Part shown: one piece after another, positions 8,073-16,537 of the stretch
How positions within the stretch are numbered: the first letter of the stretch is position 1
Layout of the letters: each line of letters begins with the position of its first letter
Position numbers and translations under genes: made by a program
Notes under the pieces: model-generated
Database searches by the model: none
What the model was told of the DNA's origin: nothing
What the model saw: only the letters and a program-made list of their open reading frames with translations
Assembly: GCA_046760505.1 (NCBI GenBank)
Contig: JBHIEG010000013.1
Span: forward strand, 1-57,020
Length of the DNA stretch: 57,020 nucleotides
Direction: 5' to 3'
Origin: CAYFZR01 sp046760505 [NCBI: Candidatus Hydrothermarchaeota archaeon]
GTDB lineage: Archaea; CAYFZR01

Positions 8073-9095
8073 ATGAATACAAGGATTCGAGACTTTATCT
8101 ATACGAAAGAAGACATGTTTTTCGCTGTTAATTCTTATTTTAGTCCAGATGATAGAATATTTTCATCTCTCAGGTACATACCGTGTGAAAGAGGGGGTAG
8201 AATTAGAGAAAATAGAAGGTATTGCAAGGTAGGGGACACTGAGATGTCTTATGAATACCTAAGAAAGAATTTCAGAGATTATATTTATGATTGCAGGGTG
8301 ACAAACATAGAACAACAGGCGGTACCAAAAAAATCAATAGTTGGAATTTTTAAACCTGAGGAGAGATTGAAGGAGATAGTAGAGGACCCAAAAGATGAAT
8401 TGGAAAATAAATTAGCAATTCTTGCATCAGAATTTGAAAATCATGGTATTCCGTTTGATAAGATGGGAATATCAGGCTCTCTATTGGTTAAGTTACACGA
8501 CAAGGACTCAGATATAGATTTTGTAGTTTATGGACGGGATAACTTTGAAGAATCTAGGAAGATACTCAAAGATGCCTTAATGGAAGAAAATAAGATCAAA
8601 GATCTAACGGATAAACTCTGGATGGATGCATATAGAAAAAGAATCAAGGACGATACACTTTCTTTTCAGGAATTCTTATTTTATGAGAGGAGAAAGTACA
8701 ACAGAGGGATGATAAATGGTACTTATTTTGATATACTCTACACCAGAGACTGGAATGAGATCAAAGAAAAGTATGGGGATCTTTTATTTTATCCGAGAGA
8801 GAAAATATTGATAGAAGCTTCTGTACTAGATTCTAAACTTGCTTTTGATTATCCTGCTGTTTATGAAGTAGAGGGAGTGAAGGTATTAGAATCCGATGAA
8901 AAAAATCTTGAAAATGAACTAAATATCAAGCAAGTCGTGAGCTATACTCATACTTATGCAGGACAGGCCTTTAATGGAGAAAAAATATTGGTTAAAGGAA
9001 GATTAGAGCGAGTTTCAGGATTAAAAGAATTTCATAGGGTAGTTGTCGGAACAACTAGGGAAGCAATTGGTGAATACATAAAAGTAAAAGGTTAA
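8073..9095 (+). CDS. Nucleotidyltransferase-fold protein (archaeal COG2413-like)
   Basis: The core MGISGSLLVKLHDKDSDIDFVVYG at about residues 130-153 is the GS...DxD signature of the DNA polymerase beta-like nucleotidyltransferase fold, with both metal-binding aspartates present. About 130 residues precede it and a beta-rich extension of about 190 residues follows. The 340-residue length is consistent with archaeal predicted nucleotidyltransferases of unknown substrate. It is co-oriented with the next two genes at short spacing. Confidence 0.65.
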   Translation: MNTRIRDFIYTKEDMFFAVNSYFSPDDRIFSSLRYIPCERGGRIRENRRYCKVGDTEMSYEYLRKNFRDYIYDCRVTNIEQQAVPKKSIVGIFKPEERLKEIVEDPKDELENKLAILASEFENHGIPFDKMGISGSLLVKLHDKDSDIDFVVYGRDNFEESRKILKDALMEENKIKDLTDKLWMDAYRKRIKDDTLSFQEFLFYERRKYNRGMINGTYFDILYTRDWNEIKEKYGDLLFYPREKILIEASVLDSKLAFDYPAVYEVEGVKVLESDEKNLENELNIKQVVSYTHTYAGQAFNGEKILVKGRLERVSGLKEFHRVVVGTTREAIGEYIKVKG

Positions 9096-9114
9096 GTACA
9101 TACCTCACTCTGAT

Positions 9115-9690
9115 ATGATTATGGAGCATTTTGAAGATGGCTCTAATAATGTAAATCTTTTTGAATCTCTTAAAAAAGTTGAGAGAGATCTTGGAAGAAA
9201 ATTAACTCCAGTAGAGAGGATAATACTGACTACAGACGGCTCAATAACAACTATTTTAGAATCTTTAAGCGGAGAAAAGGTAAATGTGAGGACCGTACTC
9301 CAGAGAGTAATTAAAAGCGATAAGGAAATATCAAATTCATTGAGTATAAGAGAAGGCAGCGATGTGAATGAAAGGATAGTTATTCTGGAGAGCAAGTATC
9401 CCCTTGTTTACGCAAAATCCTACACGCCTTTATCTATTTTGGAACCTTGGTTTATGGATAACATAATGAAAGAAGACATTCCCATAGGAAGAATAATAAG
9501 AAAACTGAAGATGGAGATCAGAAGAGATCTTGAAAGAATTTTCATGACGAATGCAAACAGAAACATATCAAAACTCCTGGAAACGCAAGAAAATGAGAGA
9601 TTAATTTCTCGATCATACTTGATATTCTACAAAAAAAAGAAACTTCTACACATAACAGAAGTTTTTTCACCCAAGATAAACTCTTTTTGA
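9115..9690 (+). CDS. Chorismate pyruvate-lyase-like protein (DUF98 family)
   Basis: The 191-residue protein carries the DUF98/chorismate-lyase pattern: LTPVERIILTTDGSITTILESL, then ERIVILESKYPLVYAKSYTPLSIL, then DIPIGRIIRKLKMEIRRDL. In methanogens a member of this family makes 4-hydroxybenzoate from chorismate, a precursor of methanopterin. That role suits a genome with fwd and mfnB. Start choice between 9115 and ATG 9121 is open. It sits between a nucleotidyltransferase and a small HTH gene whose ATG lies 9 bp past its stop. Confidence 0.7.
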   Translation: MIMEHFEDGSNNVNLFESLKKVERDLGRKLTPVERIILTTDGSITTILESLSGEKVNVRTVLQRVIKSDKEISNSLSIREGSDVNERIVILESKYPLVYAKSYTPLSILEPWFMDNIMKEDIPIGRIIRKLKMEIRRDLERIFMTNANRNISKLLETQENERLISRSYLIFYKKKKLLHITEVFSPKINSF

Positions 9691-9698
9691 GGTCTAAA

Positions 9699-10010
9699 AT
9701 GGAGGATATTTGTAAAATACTAAAAATACTATCGAACAAGGATGCATTAAGAATTTGCATCTCTCTCCTAGAGAAAGAGATGACAAACTGGGATATTTCC
9801 ATTAAAACAGGAATCTCTAAGAGTATAGTTGATTACCATCTTTTTAAATTAGGTAAAACAAGTATTTTAAAAAGAAGAGTTGAAAGAGAAAAAATACAAA
9901 AAAACGCGGCAACTACGCAGGAATCTGGCTATAAAGTTTACTTTAGCATAAATCCAAGATTCAGAGATTTTTTACTATCAATAAGCGACCTTGTGGAGAC
10001 AGATAACTGA
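9699..10010 (+). CDS. Small winged-helix DNA-binding protein (ArsR-like)
   Basis: Counted from the ATG at 9699, which has GAGGT just upstream, the protein has 103 residues. The pattern ILKILSNKDALRICISLLEKEMTNWDISIKTGISKSIVDYHLFKLGKTSILKRR is an ArsR-type winged helix. It has no cysteine metal-site motif. It may regulate the upstream genes or the ABC importer that starts about 90 bp downstream. Confidence 0.65.
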   Translation: MEDICKILKILSNKDALRICISLLEKEMTNWDISIKTGISKSIVDYHLFKLGKTSILKRRVEREKIQKNAATTQESGYKVYFSINPRFRDFLLSISDLVETDN

Positions 10011-10103
10011 TATATAAAGTTTACGCCAAGCCCCGTTGATACAGATGGCAAAAAGCTTAAATAACATTTTCCAAGGTAGCCTCAGGAACTTGGAGGTAAT
10101 GGA

Positions 10104-11096
10104 ATGAAGAGGAGGGATTTTCTTAAGTTAGGAATAGGAATGGGAACAACCGCCTTGTTAGGTGGATTTGCAGCATGCCTAGGACCTAAGACCGTGGAAC
10201 TCCCGGCAATAAGATATGGAGGACAGTACTATCCGGGCGAGTTTCTGCTCTACGGAAAGCCAGATTTCTGGTCAAAGTATGGGATAAAGGTGGATCACAA
10301 AATATTCAGCTCAGGCGGAGAAAACAACGAGGCGCTAATAGCAGGAATCGTTGATATAAACTGTGGCGCTGATACAAGAACAATATCCCTTTTTAATGCA
10401 ATACCAGAGCAAGCATTAATCATTGGGACGGTGCAGAGAGGCAACAGGTATACAACTATAGTAAGAGCGGACTCTGATTATGAATCCTGGGAAGATCTTA
10501 AGGGAAAAAAAGTGGCTACCAGATTCGGAACCGGAGCAGAGGGAGTGTTAAGAAAATACTATAAAAGAGAAGGATACAACTGGGAAGATTTTGAATATGT
10601 TAATTTAAAGGTTGAAGAAATGATATCATCACTAGAGAAGGGCTTAATAGAAGCATTCACAGCTTGGGAACCCACTCCGGCGATTGCAGAGGCAAGAGGT
10701 ATAGGAAAGGTCCTGCGAACCTATGGAGACGTAGCCTTGGTTCCAGCAAGTATTCATACCAAAAAAGAGTTTGCCTATAAAAACGAGGATTCTCTGATAA
10801 GATTTCTTGCAGCTCATTTAGATAAGGCAGATTTAATTAAAAACAACCCAAAAGAAGCATCTAAGATTGCCTCTTCTGCAGCGCGCAAGAAGGGAATAGA
10901 GGTACCACCAGAAGCATTTGAGAAGGTATTCAATCGAATAAACTTCCAAATAGAATTCGGAAATGAAGTTATAGAAGCTATATATGATACAGCAGAATTC
11001 ATGGTAGAAGCAGGGAAAATAACAAAGATTCCTAAACTTGCGTGGGACACATCTTTTGTAGAAAAAGCAAAAGAATTACGAAAAGAGCTACTATAA
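10104..11096 (+). CDS. ABC importer substrate-binding lipoprotein, SsuA/TauA-like, Tat-type signal
   Basis: The 330-residue protein begins MKRRDFLKLGIGMGTT, a twin-arginine motif, followed by a lipobox-like GGFAAC at about residues 21-26, so it is probably an exported, lipid-anchored binding protein. The mature part follows the SsuA/TauA/NMT1 pattern (GIKVDHKIFSSGGENNEALIAG, DLKGKKVATRFGTGAE). The family binds sulfonates, nitrate or thiamine precursors, and the ligand here cannot be read from sequence. GGAGG precedes the ATG. The next gene starts 1 bp after the stop, so this is the first gene of a four-gene importer operon. Confidence 0.85.
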   Translation: MKRRDFLKLGIGMGTTALLGGFAACLGPKTVELPAIRYGGQYYPGEFLLYGKPDFWSKYGIKVDHKIFSSGGENNEALIAGIVDINCGADTRTISLFNAIPEQALIIGTVQRGNRYTTIVRADSDYESWEDLKGKKVATRFGTGAEGVLRKYYKREGYNWEDFEYVNLKVEEMISSLEKGLIEAFTAWEPTPAIAEARGIGKVLRTYGDVALVPASIHTKKEFAYKNEDSLIRFLAAHLDKADLIKNNPKEASKIASSAARKKGIEVPPEAFEKVFNRINFQIEFGNEVIEAIYDTAEFMVEAGKITKIPKLAWDTSFVEKAKELRKELL

Positions 11097-11097
11097 A

Positions 11098-11898
11098 ATG
11101 AAGTTTCAGAGATATTTTCAGTCGGCAATTCCAGTTTTTGCCCTGCTTTTAGGTTGGGAGATTTTTTCAAGGTTAGGTATATTGAATCCCGTCCTTCTCT
11201 CCCGACCATCTGAAATATTTTTGACCATGTGGTTTTTGTTAAATACTAAATCACTCACTGGACATTCTGTTTTATTAACTCATATCTATGTAAGTCTTTA
11301 CAGGCTTTTCTGTGCCATTTCCATTGCTACCGCCTTTGGTATCTCTTTGGGGATATTGATGGGAATAAATAAATATATCAATGCTTATTTTGATCCGTTA
11401 ATCAGCATTACGATGCCCATTCCCGGTATTGCTTGGGCACCAATATTCATGCTTTGGCTTGGTTATGGAAGCCTCACCATTGTTACAGTTGGAACCCTAG
11501 CGGCTTTCTTTCCAATTGTCTACAATACTGCTGCCGGAGTAAGAAGCATAGAAAAACAGCTCATATGGGCTACTGAAACGATGGGTGCGGATAAAAAGAC
11601 CGTCTTTTTAAAGGTACTCCTTCCATGGGCGGCCCCCTATATCTTAACAGGATTCAGGCTGGGTTTAGCCAGGGGATGGAGGACTGTAATTGCGGTAGAG
11701 ATGATTGCAGCAAGCATATGGGGCTTGGGTTTCATGATATTTGATGCAAGGGAGTTTATACAGACCTCTGTAATTTATGGAGGAATCATGATTCTCGCCC
11801 TGATCTTCTTTTTAATCGAAAATACATTTGTTAGACTGGTAGAAAAGAATACAGTAGAAAAATGGGGAATGATTAAAAGCACGGAGGTCTTTAGATGA
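11098..11898 (+). CDS. ABC importer permease 1, SsuC/TauC-like
   Basis: This 266-residue inner-membrane protein has about six helices and the binding-protein-dependent permease loop near residues 155-185 (EKQLIWATETMGADKKTVFLKVLLPWAAP), which contacts the ATPase. It overlaps the second permease gene by 4 bp. The two permeases differ but share this motif, pointing to a heterodimeric channel rather than the usual SsuC homodimer. Confidence 0.85.
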   Translation: MKFQRYFQSAIPVFALLLGWEIFSRLGILNPVLLSRPSEIFLTMWFLLNTKSLTGHSVLLTHIYVSLYRLFCAISIATAFGISLGILMGINKYINAYFDPLISITMPIPGIAWAPIFMLWLGYGSLTIVTVGTLAAFFPIVYNTAAGVRSIEKQLIWATETMGADKKTVFLKVLLPWAAPYILTGFRLGLARGWRTVIAVEMIAASIWGLGFMIFDAREFIQTSVIYGGIMILALIFFLIENTFVRLVEKNTVEKWGMIKSTEVFR

Positions 11899-12701
11899 TC
11901 AAAAGAGCAACTTGGACAGTTATTTTCGCTAATTTTTTAAAATTCACTTCTTTTCTACTTCCATTGTTATCTGTCATTTTGCTCTGGGAAATCATAGTTG
12001 ACCTTAAATTTGTAAATCCAAGCTTGCTTCCTGCTCCGTCTACCATAATACTTACATTTCTTAAACTATCGATTCCTGATCCAATAATATTCATTCACAT
12101 TTACAAGAGTTTTTATCGTCTCATCATAGGATATTCCCTTGCTATGTGTGCTGGCATTGCTTTAGGTCTTCTCATGGGGACCAACAGGTTTATCAACCAG
12201 GCTCTTTTTCCAATAATCAGTCTCTTGATACCTCTCCCAACATTGGCGTGGGTTCCCCTGCTTTTGATCACCCTAGGAATAGGAGATAAAACAATTGTAC
12301 TGGCAATATTTTTGGGAGGCTTTTTCCCGATGGTCTACAATACCATGAGCGGCGTTAAAAGTATTAAAAAAGAGATGATCTGGGCTTCTCAGATAATGGG
12401 CGCTGATAAAATGACCATTTTTTTCAAAGTTCTACTGCCCGGGTCCTTGGTATATATAATAGCAGGATCTAGACTAGCAATAGGATATTCTTGGAGAGCA
12501 TTGGTCGGTGCCGAAATGCTCGCTGCTACAGAGTGGGGAGTGGGTTATTTGATTTATGCATCCAAGATCCTTTACGCAGTAGAGGTTATGTTTGTAGGTT
12601 TAGCCATCATTGCCTTAGGAGGTTTTTTGATGGATCAATTGATTATGGGCCCTTTAGAGAAAAAGACAATAGAGAAATGGGGCATGATTATTGAAAGGTG
12701 A
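11895..12701 (+). CDS. ABC importer permease 2, SsuC/TauC-like
   Basis: A 268-residue paralog of permease 1 with the same topology and coupling motif (KKEMIWASQIMGADKMTIFFKVLLPGSL). Both end with a similar KxTxEKWGMI tail, which supports origin by tandem duplication. It overlaps both neighbours by about 4 bp, a sign of tight translational coupling. Confidence 0.85.
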   Translation: MIKRATWTVIFANFLKFTSFLLPLLSVILLWEIIVDLKFVNPSLLPAPSTIILTFLKLSIPDPIIFIHIYKSFYRLIIGYSLAMCAGIALGLLMGTNRFINQALFPIISLLIPLPTLAWVPLLLITLGIGDKTIVLAIFLGGFFPMVYNTMSGVKSIKKEMIWASQIMGADKMTIFFKVLLPGSLVYIIAGSRLAIGYSWRALVGAEMLAATEWGVGYLIYASKILYAVEVMFVGLAIIALGGFLMDQLIMGPLEKKTIEKWGMIIER

Positions 12702-13480
12702 TGTATTTGGGAAGTAAAACTAAGATAAGGGCTATAGATCTTAGAAAAGAGTTCGGTGATGTTGTCGCGATAGATTGTCTCAACTTAGAAATTAAAGAGA
12801 ATGAATTTGCGGTTGTAGTAGGGCCATCTGGATGTGGTAAATCAACGCTTCTCTATCTTATAGCAGGATTTGAAAAGCCTACAAGTGGTAAAATTCTCCT
12901 AAATGATGAGGTAATCCGAGGACCGGGTCCTGATCGAGGATTTGTTTTCCAAGAATTTATGCTTTATCCTTGGAAAAATGTTCTGAGCAATATTATGTTC
13001 GGTCTTGAAATACAAGGAATTCCAAAAAAAGAAGCAAGAGAAAAGGCGATGTTTTATGTAAGAATGATAGGACTCGAGGGATTTGAGGACAAATATCCTC
13101 ACGAGTTATCAGGGGGGATGAAACAGAGGGTAGGCATTGCCCGAGCACTTGCATATGACCCAGAGGTTCTATTAATGGATGAGCCTTTTGGAGCTTTAGA
13201 TGCGCAAACAAAGAAGATCATGCAGGGAGAACTGCTAAGAATCTGGAACGAAACGAAAAAAACCGTGGTTTACGTAACTCATAGTGTAATCGAGGCTGCA
13301 TACTTAGCAGATAGAGTTTTTGTTCTTACATCTAGACCTAGTAGGTTGAAAGGAATAATCGAGATAGACATTCCAAGACCTAGAGATTACACGAGCGATG
13401 AGTTCTTGGATGCTAGAAAGAAAATTTTGGATCTACTTGAAGAGGAGGTAGTAAGAACTTTCAGGGAAGATATGCGTTGA
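12698..13480 (+). CDS. ABC importer ATPase, SsuB/TauB-like
   Basis: About 260 residues with all ATPase motifs: Walker A GPSGCGKST, Q-loop FQEFMLYPW, signature LSGGMKQR, Walker B VLLMDEPFGALD and switch histidine YVTHS. The start is uncertain: GTG at 12698, ATG at 12701 or TTG at 12707, the last of which best fits the AGGTGA ribosome site. The protein closes the importer operon. The next gene is on the other strand. Confidence 0.88.
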   Translation: MMYLGSKTKIRAIDLRKEFGDVVAIDCLNLEIKENEFAVVVGPSGCGKSTLLYLIAGFEKPTSGKILLNDEVIRGPGPDRGFVFQEFMLYPWKNVLSNIMFGLEIQGIPKKEAREKAMFYVRMIGLEGFEDKYPHELSGGMKQRVGIARALAYDPEVLLMDEPFGALDAQTKKIMQGELLRIWNETKKTVVYVTHSVIEAAYLADRVFVLTSRPSRLKGIIEIDIPRPRDYTSDEFLDARKKILDLLEEEVVRTFREDMR

Positions 13481-13506
13481 TTTTTAGGCAATGATCATCT
13501 TTCTAT

Positions 13507-13863
13507 TCAAAGTTTCATCAGGGCTAGTCCGTACTCATATTCCATTTCCATCTCCTTGATGAATTTTTTGTAATCATCCAAGTTATCTTCAAGCAAACTA
13601 CTAAAAGCCCTCTTAAAAAGTCTAGTTGCTCTTAAAAAATGAGAATGTGCATTTTCATATTTCTTTGGCACGTTTACATTTTCCAACTTTATTATCGATT
13701 TATTTACCAATTCAATATATCTTTCAATTCCTTTGAGAAATTCTTCCCTTTTCATAAATCCTTCTTGGTAATCCCTAATCATATCATCTACGATTAACCT
13801 AATTCTAGAATAACTCTCCTTTTGTAATTCTATTTCCTGCCTGTACGTAAACTTCGATATCAT
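13507..13863 (-). CDS. Small helical protein of unknown function
   Basis: 118 residues, almost entirely predicted helical and rich in charged residues (MREEFLKGIERYIELVNKSIIKLENV-like heptads). It has no signal or membrane segment. AAGGT lies 5 bases before the ATG. The pattern suggests a four-helix bundle or coiled coil. No family recognised. A duplicated promoter-like element lies just upstream. Confidence 0.5.
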   Translation of the reverse strand: MISKFTYRQEIELQKESYSRIRLIVDDMIRDYQEGFMKREEFLKGIERYIELVNKSIIKLENVNVPKKYENAHSHFLRATRLFKRAFSSLLEDNLDDYKKFIKEMEMEYEYGLALMKL

Positions 13864-13890
13864 GGCTACCTTTTTAGGAGGGGATTTTCA

Positions 13891-13920
13891 CTCTGTATAA
13901 GATAGGCTCTGTATAAGATA
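13891..13920 (-). repeat. Tandem duplicated 14-mer in a promoter region
   Basis: CTCTGTATAAGATA occurs twice, at 13891-13904 and 13907-13920, with a 16-bp period. On the minus strand each copy contains CTTATAC, a TATA-like core, 30-55 bases upstream of the ATG at 13863. It may be a duplicated core promoter or a tandem regulator site. Confidence 0.45.
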
Positions 13921-14075
13921 ATAGAACTCTATTTTTCTTAAATTTTTGCACTATTAAATAACTTTTTTAAATTATGCGCCTAACAAAAAATCATGGAAAT
14001 TCGATAAGATAAAAAGGGGATTAGCAATACTAAAGTAATTACCGAAAAATTGAACACTATTAAATCATTCGCCTT

Positions 14076-14474
14076 TTACTTACTTTTTTCTATTTCATTT
14101 AATCTCAATTCTATTTCCTCTATTTTTTTCAGTAGGAGGTCTAATTTTTCATCAATCTTATCATATCTCTTGAATGTGTATTTTGTTACCGGATTCATCC
14201 ATGCAAGGCTTTCCATCTCTCTTTGAAAAAATTTTCCCTTTATATCGATGTGTCCAAGCAGGATTATCCCACCAAAAGCCAAAACAATAATTATAATGGT
14301 TAACTTTGTGGTCCCGTGTTTACCCAAACCCAAAATTAAATTGCTGGTAATTCCGTATCCTTTTAATCTGTCTACAACCAAAAAGGTGATAGTAATAAAC
14401 GTGTATAGAGCCAGATAACTTCTTCCCCTATCAAATCTTATCTTCAATTTTGCAAGGAGATCTAAAAGATGCAT
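14076..14474 (-). CDS. Small two-helix membrane protein with C-terminal coiled coil
   Basis: About 132 residues from the ATG at 14474; a GTG at 14483 is possible. Two hydrophobic helices (LALYTFITITFLVV and KLTIIIIVLAFGGIILLG) are followed by a cytosolic region ending in a heptad-like coil (IDEKLDLLLKKIEEIELRLNEIEKS). I recognise no family. The gap between this and the previous gene (13864-14075) shows only the duplicated promoter-like element. Confidence 0.5.
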   Translation of the reverse strand: MHLLDLLAKLKIRFDRGRSYLALYTFITITFLVVDRLKGYGITSNLILGLGKHGTTKLTIIIIVLAFGGIILLGHIDIKGKFFQREMESLAWMNPVTKYTFKRYDKIDEKLDLLLKKIEEIELRLNEIEKSK

Positions 14475-14546
14475 TTCCACCACAAATATTATTTTATTCT
14501 CTTTATTATTTCATTCTCTTTCTTAAATTTTTGCTCGGCAATGGAT

Positions 14547-15710
14547 CTAACCTTGATATTTTTCAATTGCTTCCTTAATTCTTGAAATCCCTCTTTTAAT
14601 TTCCTCCCTATTAACAGTAAATGCAAATCTTATGTATCCTTCTCCCTCACTTCCAAATCCAAGGCCGGGAACCGTGGAAACTCCATTTTCAATCAGGTAT
14701 TTGCTTATTTCAACACAGCTTCCTAGTTCTCTCACGTCTGCAAAAGCAAAAAAGGTGCCTTTAGGGTACTCGCATTTAAATCCTTCAACCCTATTTAAAC
14801 CTTTTACAAGTAATTCTCTTCTTGCATCGTATTCTTTTACCATATCCTCCACACATCTTTGATCTCCCGTTAGAGCCTCCACACCAGCTTTTTGTACGAA
14901 CACCGGAACTCCTGAGTTTGCGAGTTTTTCGATTTCTAGTGCTTTGTTAAGCAGATCTTCATTTCCAACCATGTATCCCACTCTCCAACCGGTCATTGCA
15001 TAGGTTTTTGAGAGGCTTCCTATTAAGATCATGTAATCTTTTAGATCTTCATTCATTAGGGGAAAACATGCCTTGTAATTATCATACACTATTTTTTCGT
15101 AGGCATTATCGTATATTATCAGAAGATCTCTCTTCTTTGTTATTTCTGCGATGTCATCGAGTAATTCGTGCTCTAAAACTCCTCCTGTAGGGTTGTTTGG
15201 AAAATTTAATACTGCAACATTTGCTTTTTTCGTTATCTCATCGAATTTCTCTATATCCAGTGTAAAATTTTCGCTGAGGGGCATAGAAACTGGTTTTCCC
15301 CCTGCTAGACAAACTGTATTATAAAAAACTGGATAAGCAGGACTTCCAATTGCCACAACATCGTTTTCATCTACAAAAGCCATTATTGCATCGAAAATTG
15401 CATGTTTGGAGCCAGGAGTAGCAATTATCTCCTTATCAGGGTTTAAATCTACACCATAGTCTTCCTCTATTCTGTATGCAATGGCTTCTCTGAACTCTTG
15501 GATGCCCCTGTACGGTGGATAATGGGTTAATCCCTGATCCAAAGCTTTTTTTCCTGCCTCTCTTATGTTTTCAGGGGTATTAAAATCAGGATCTCCAACA
15601 TCAAAATGGACTATATCTTTACCTTTTCCTTCCAGTTCCTGTACTAGTTCTTCTATCTCTGCAATCATGTATGGAGGAATTCTTTTGATTCTATCTGCAA
15701 CTTTACCCAT
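14547..15710 (-). CDS. Class I aminotransferase (aspartate/alanine-type)
   Basis: The 387-residue protein is a full-length fold-type I aminotransferase. Visible motifs include HFDVGDPDFNTPENI near the N-terminus, NFPNNPTGG at about residue 165, YDNAYE, and the PLP lysine in GSLSKTYAMTGWRVGYMVG near residue 233. The substrate-binding arginine is probably in GEGYIRFAFTVNREEI. It is cytoplasmic and could make aspartate, alanine or an aromatic amino acid. AGGTGG precedes the ATG. It is divergent from the fwd operon. Confidence 0.85.
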   Translation of the reverse strand: MGKVADRIKRIPPYMIAEIEELVQELEGKGKDIVHFDVGDPDFNTPENIREAGKKALDQGLTHYPPYRGIQEFREAIAYRIEEDYGVDLNPDKEIIATPGSKHAIFDAIMAFVDENDVVAIGSPAYPVFYNTVCLAGGKPVSMPLSENFTLDIEKFDEITKKANVAVLNFPNNPTGGVLEHELLDDIAEITKKRDLLIIYDNAYEKIVYDNYKACFPLMNEDLKDYMILIGSLSKTYAMTGWRVGYMVGNEDLLNKALEIEKLANSGVPVFVQKAGVEALTGDQRCVEDMVKEYDARRELLVKGLNRVEGFKCEYPKGTFFAFADVRELGSCVEISKYLIENGVSTVPGLGFGSEGEGYIRFAFTVNREEIKRGISRIKEAIEKYQG

Positions 15711-15767
15711 ATAACCACCTTATAGAATTTGATATCTTTTTTAAAAGGTTTACGTTACCATAATCTA

Positions 15768-15776
15768 TTTAATATA
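15768..15776 (+). promoter_or_regulatory. TATA box of the fwd operon
   Basis: TTTAATATA lies about 30 bases before the ATG of the leader ORF at 15802. Standard archaeal spacing would start transcription near 15797-15800, making the leader ORF leaderless or nearly so. No transcription data are available here. Confidence 0.5.
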
Positions 15777-15801
15777 TGTTTACTCTCTCACATTCTTGAG
15801 G

Positions 15802-15885
15802 ATGGGTATGGTAGGTAAGGCAGTGACCATTACAAATGAACTCGTTCAGGAAGCAGGAAAATTTTCTGAGAATGAGGGGATATAA
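15802..15885 (+). CDS. 27-codon leader ORF before fwd operon
   Basis: An ATG follows the predicted start site by only a few bases. The frame encodes 27 residues (MGMVGKAVTITNELVQEAGK at the start, rich in V/E/K) and ends with TAA directly followed by the ATG of the ferredoxin gene (TAAATG), in the same frame. It may be a leader peptide that couples translation to the operon, or the remnant of an N-terminal extension cut off by a stop. The ferredoxin gene has its own GAGGGG site inside this ORF. Confidence 0.45.
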   Translation: MGMVGKAVTITNELVQEAGKFSENEGI

Positions 15886-16152
15886 ATGAATGAAATAGCT
15901 GAAATGACCATTAACGAAGATTTGTGTATTGGATGTGGAAACTGCGTTGTTACATGTCCGGTTAACACAAAGGAATCAGACGATGCAAAGTACGGCAAGG
16001 GTCCTACGGAAGAGTTAACCATTACCATGGTGATAAACGGAAAGGCGAGTATTATAAATCCAGAGAAATGTACCCTTTGCGGCATGTGCGTTGATGCATG
16101 CCCTACTGAAGCAATATTCGTGCCAGAAAAGAAAAAGAAGAAAGAAGCGTGA
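15886..16152 (+). CDS. Two-cluster ferredoxin, formylmethanofuran dehydrogenase associated (FwdG/FwdF-type)
   Basis: The 88-residue protein has two 4Fe-4S motifs, CIGCGNCVVTCP and CTLCGMCVDACP, separated by a loop of about 40 residues longer than in classic FwdG. It ends in a lysine-rich tail. As first gene of the fwd cluster it should carry electrons to or from the tungsten/molybdenum subunit FwdB. GAGGGG lies 6 bases before the ATG. FwdG is the nearest named subunit, but the loop leaves room for a distinct ferredoxin. Confidence 0.8.
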   Translation: MNEIAEMTINEDLCIGCGNCVVTCPVNTKESDDAKYGKGPTEELTITMVINGKASIINPEKCTLCGMCVDACPTEAIFVPEKKKKKEA

Positions 16153-16156
16153 TATA

Positions 16157-16537
16157 ATGGCTATAGAAGTATATCTTATTACTGGAAGAAGCGTTAAGCA
16201 GGGAGAATCGATGGAAAAGGGGAAAATTTTCAGTAATTATACCGAATCAGCAGCTATTTGCGAATTAGATTCATCAGATATGGAAAAATTGAAAATTAAG
16301 GATGGAGATACAGTTAAAGTTAAAACTGAATATGGAGAAGTAGTTGTTAAGGCAGTCGCATCGAAGAAGAGACATCCAAGCGTTGCATTTATCCCTATGG
16401 GCCCCTGGGCAAATGCAGTTGTAGATCCTGCCACAGACTATACAGGAATGCCTTCCTTTAAAGGAGTCAAGGCTAAAATAGAAAGTACAGGAGAAAAGGT
16501 ACTGAATGGAGTTGAATTGATAAAATCGTTTAGGTGA
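16157..16537 (+). CDS. fwdD: Formylmethanofuran dehydrogenase subunit D
   Basis: 126 residues from the ATG at 16157, 4 bp after the ferredoxin stop. The protein is a molybdopterin-dinucleotide-binding domain: LKIKDGDTVKVKTEYGEVVVKAV followed by FIPMGPWANAVVDPATDYTGMPSFKGVKA, the FwdD/FmdD signature. It completes the pterin-binding part of the FwdB active site. The longer upstream frame is unlikely because it would overlap the ferredoxin in another frame. It overlaps fwdB by 4 bp. Confidence 0.92.
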   Translation: MAIEVYLITGRSVKQGESMEKGKIFSNYTESAAICELDSSDMEKLKIKDGDTVKVKTEYGEVVVKAVASKKRHPSVAFIPMGPWANAVVDPATDYTGMPSFKGVKAKIESTGEKVLNGVELIKSFR

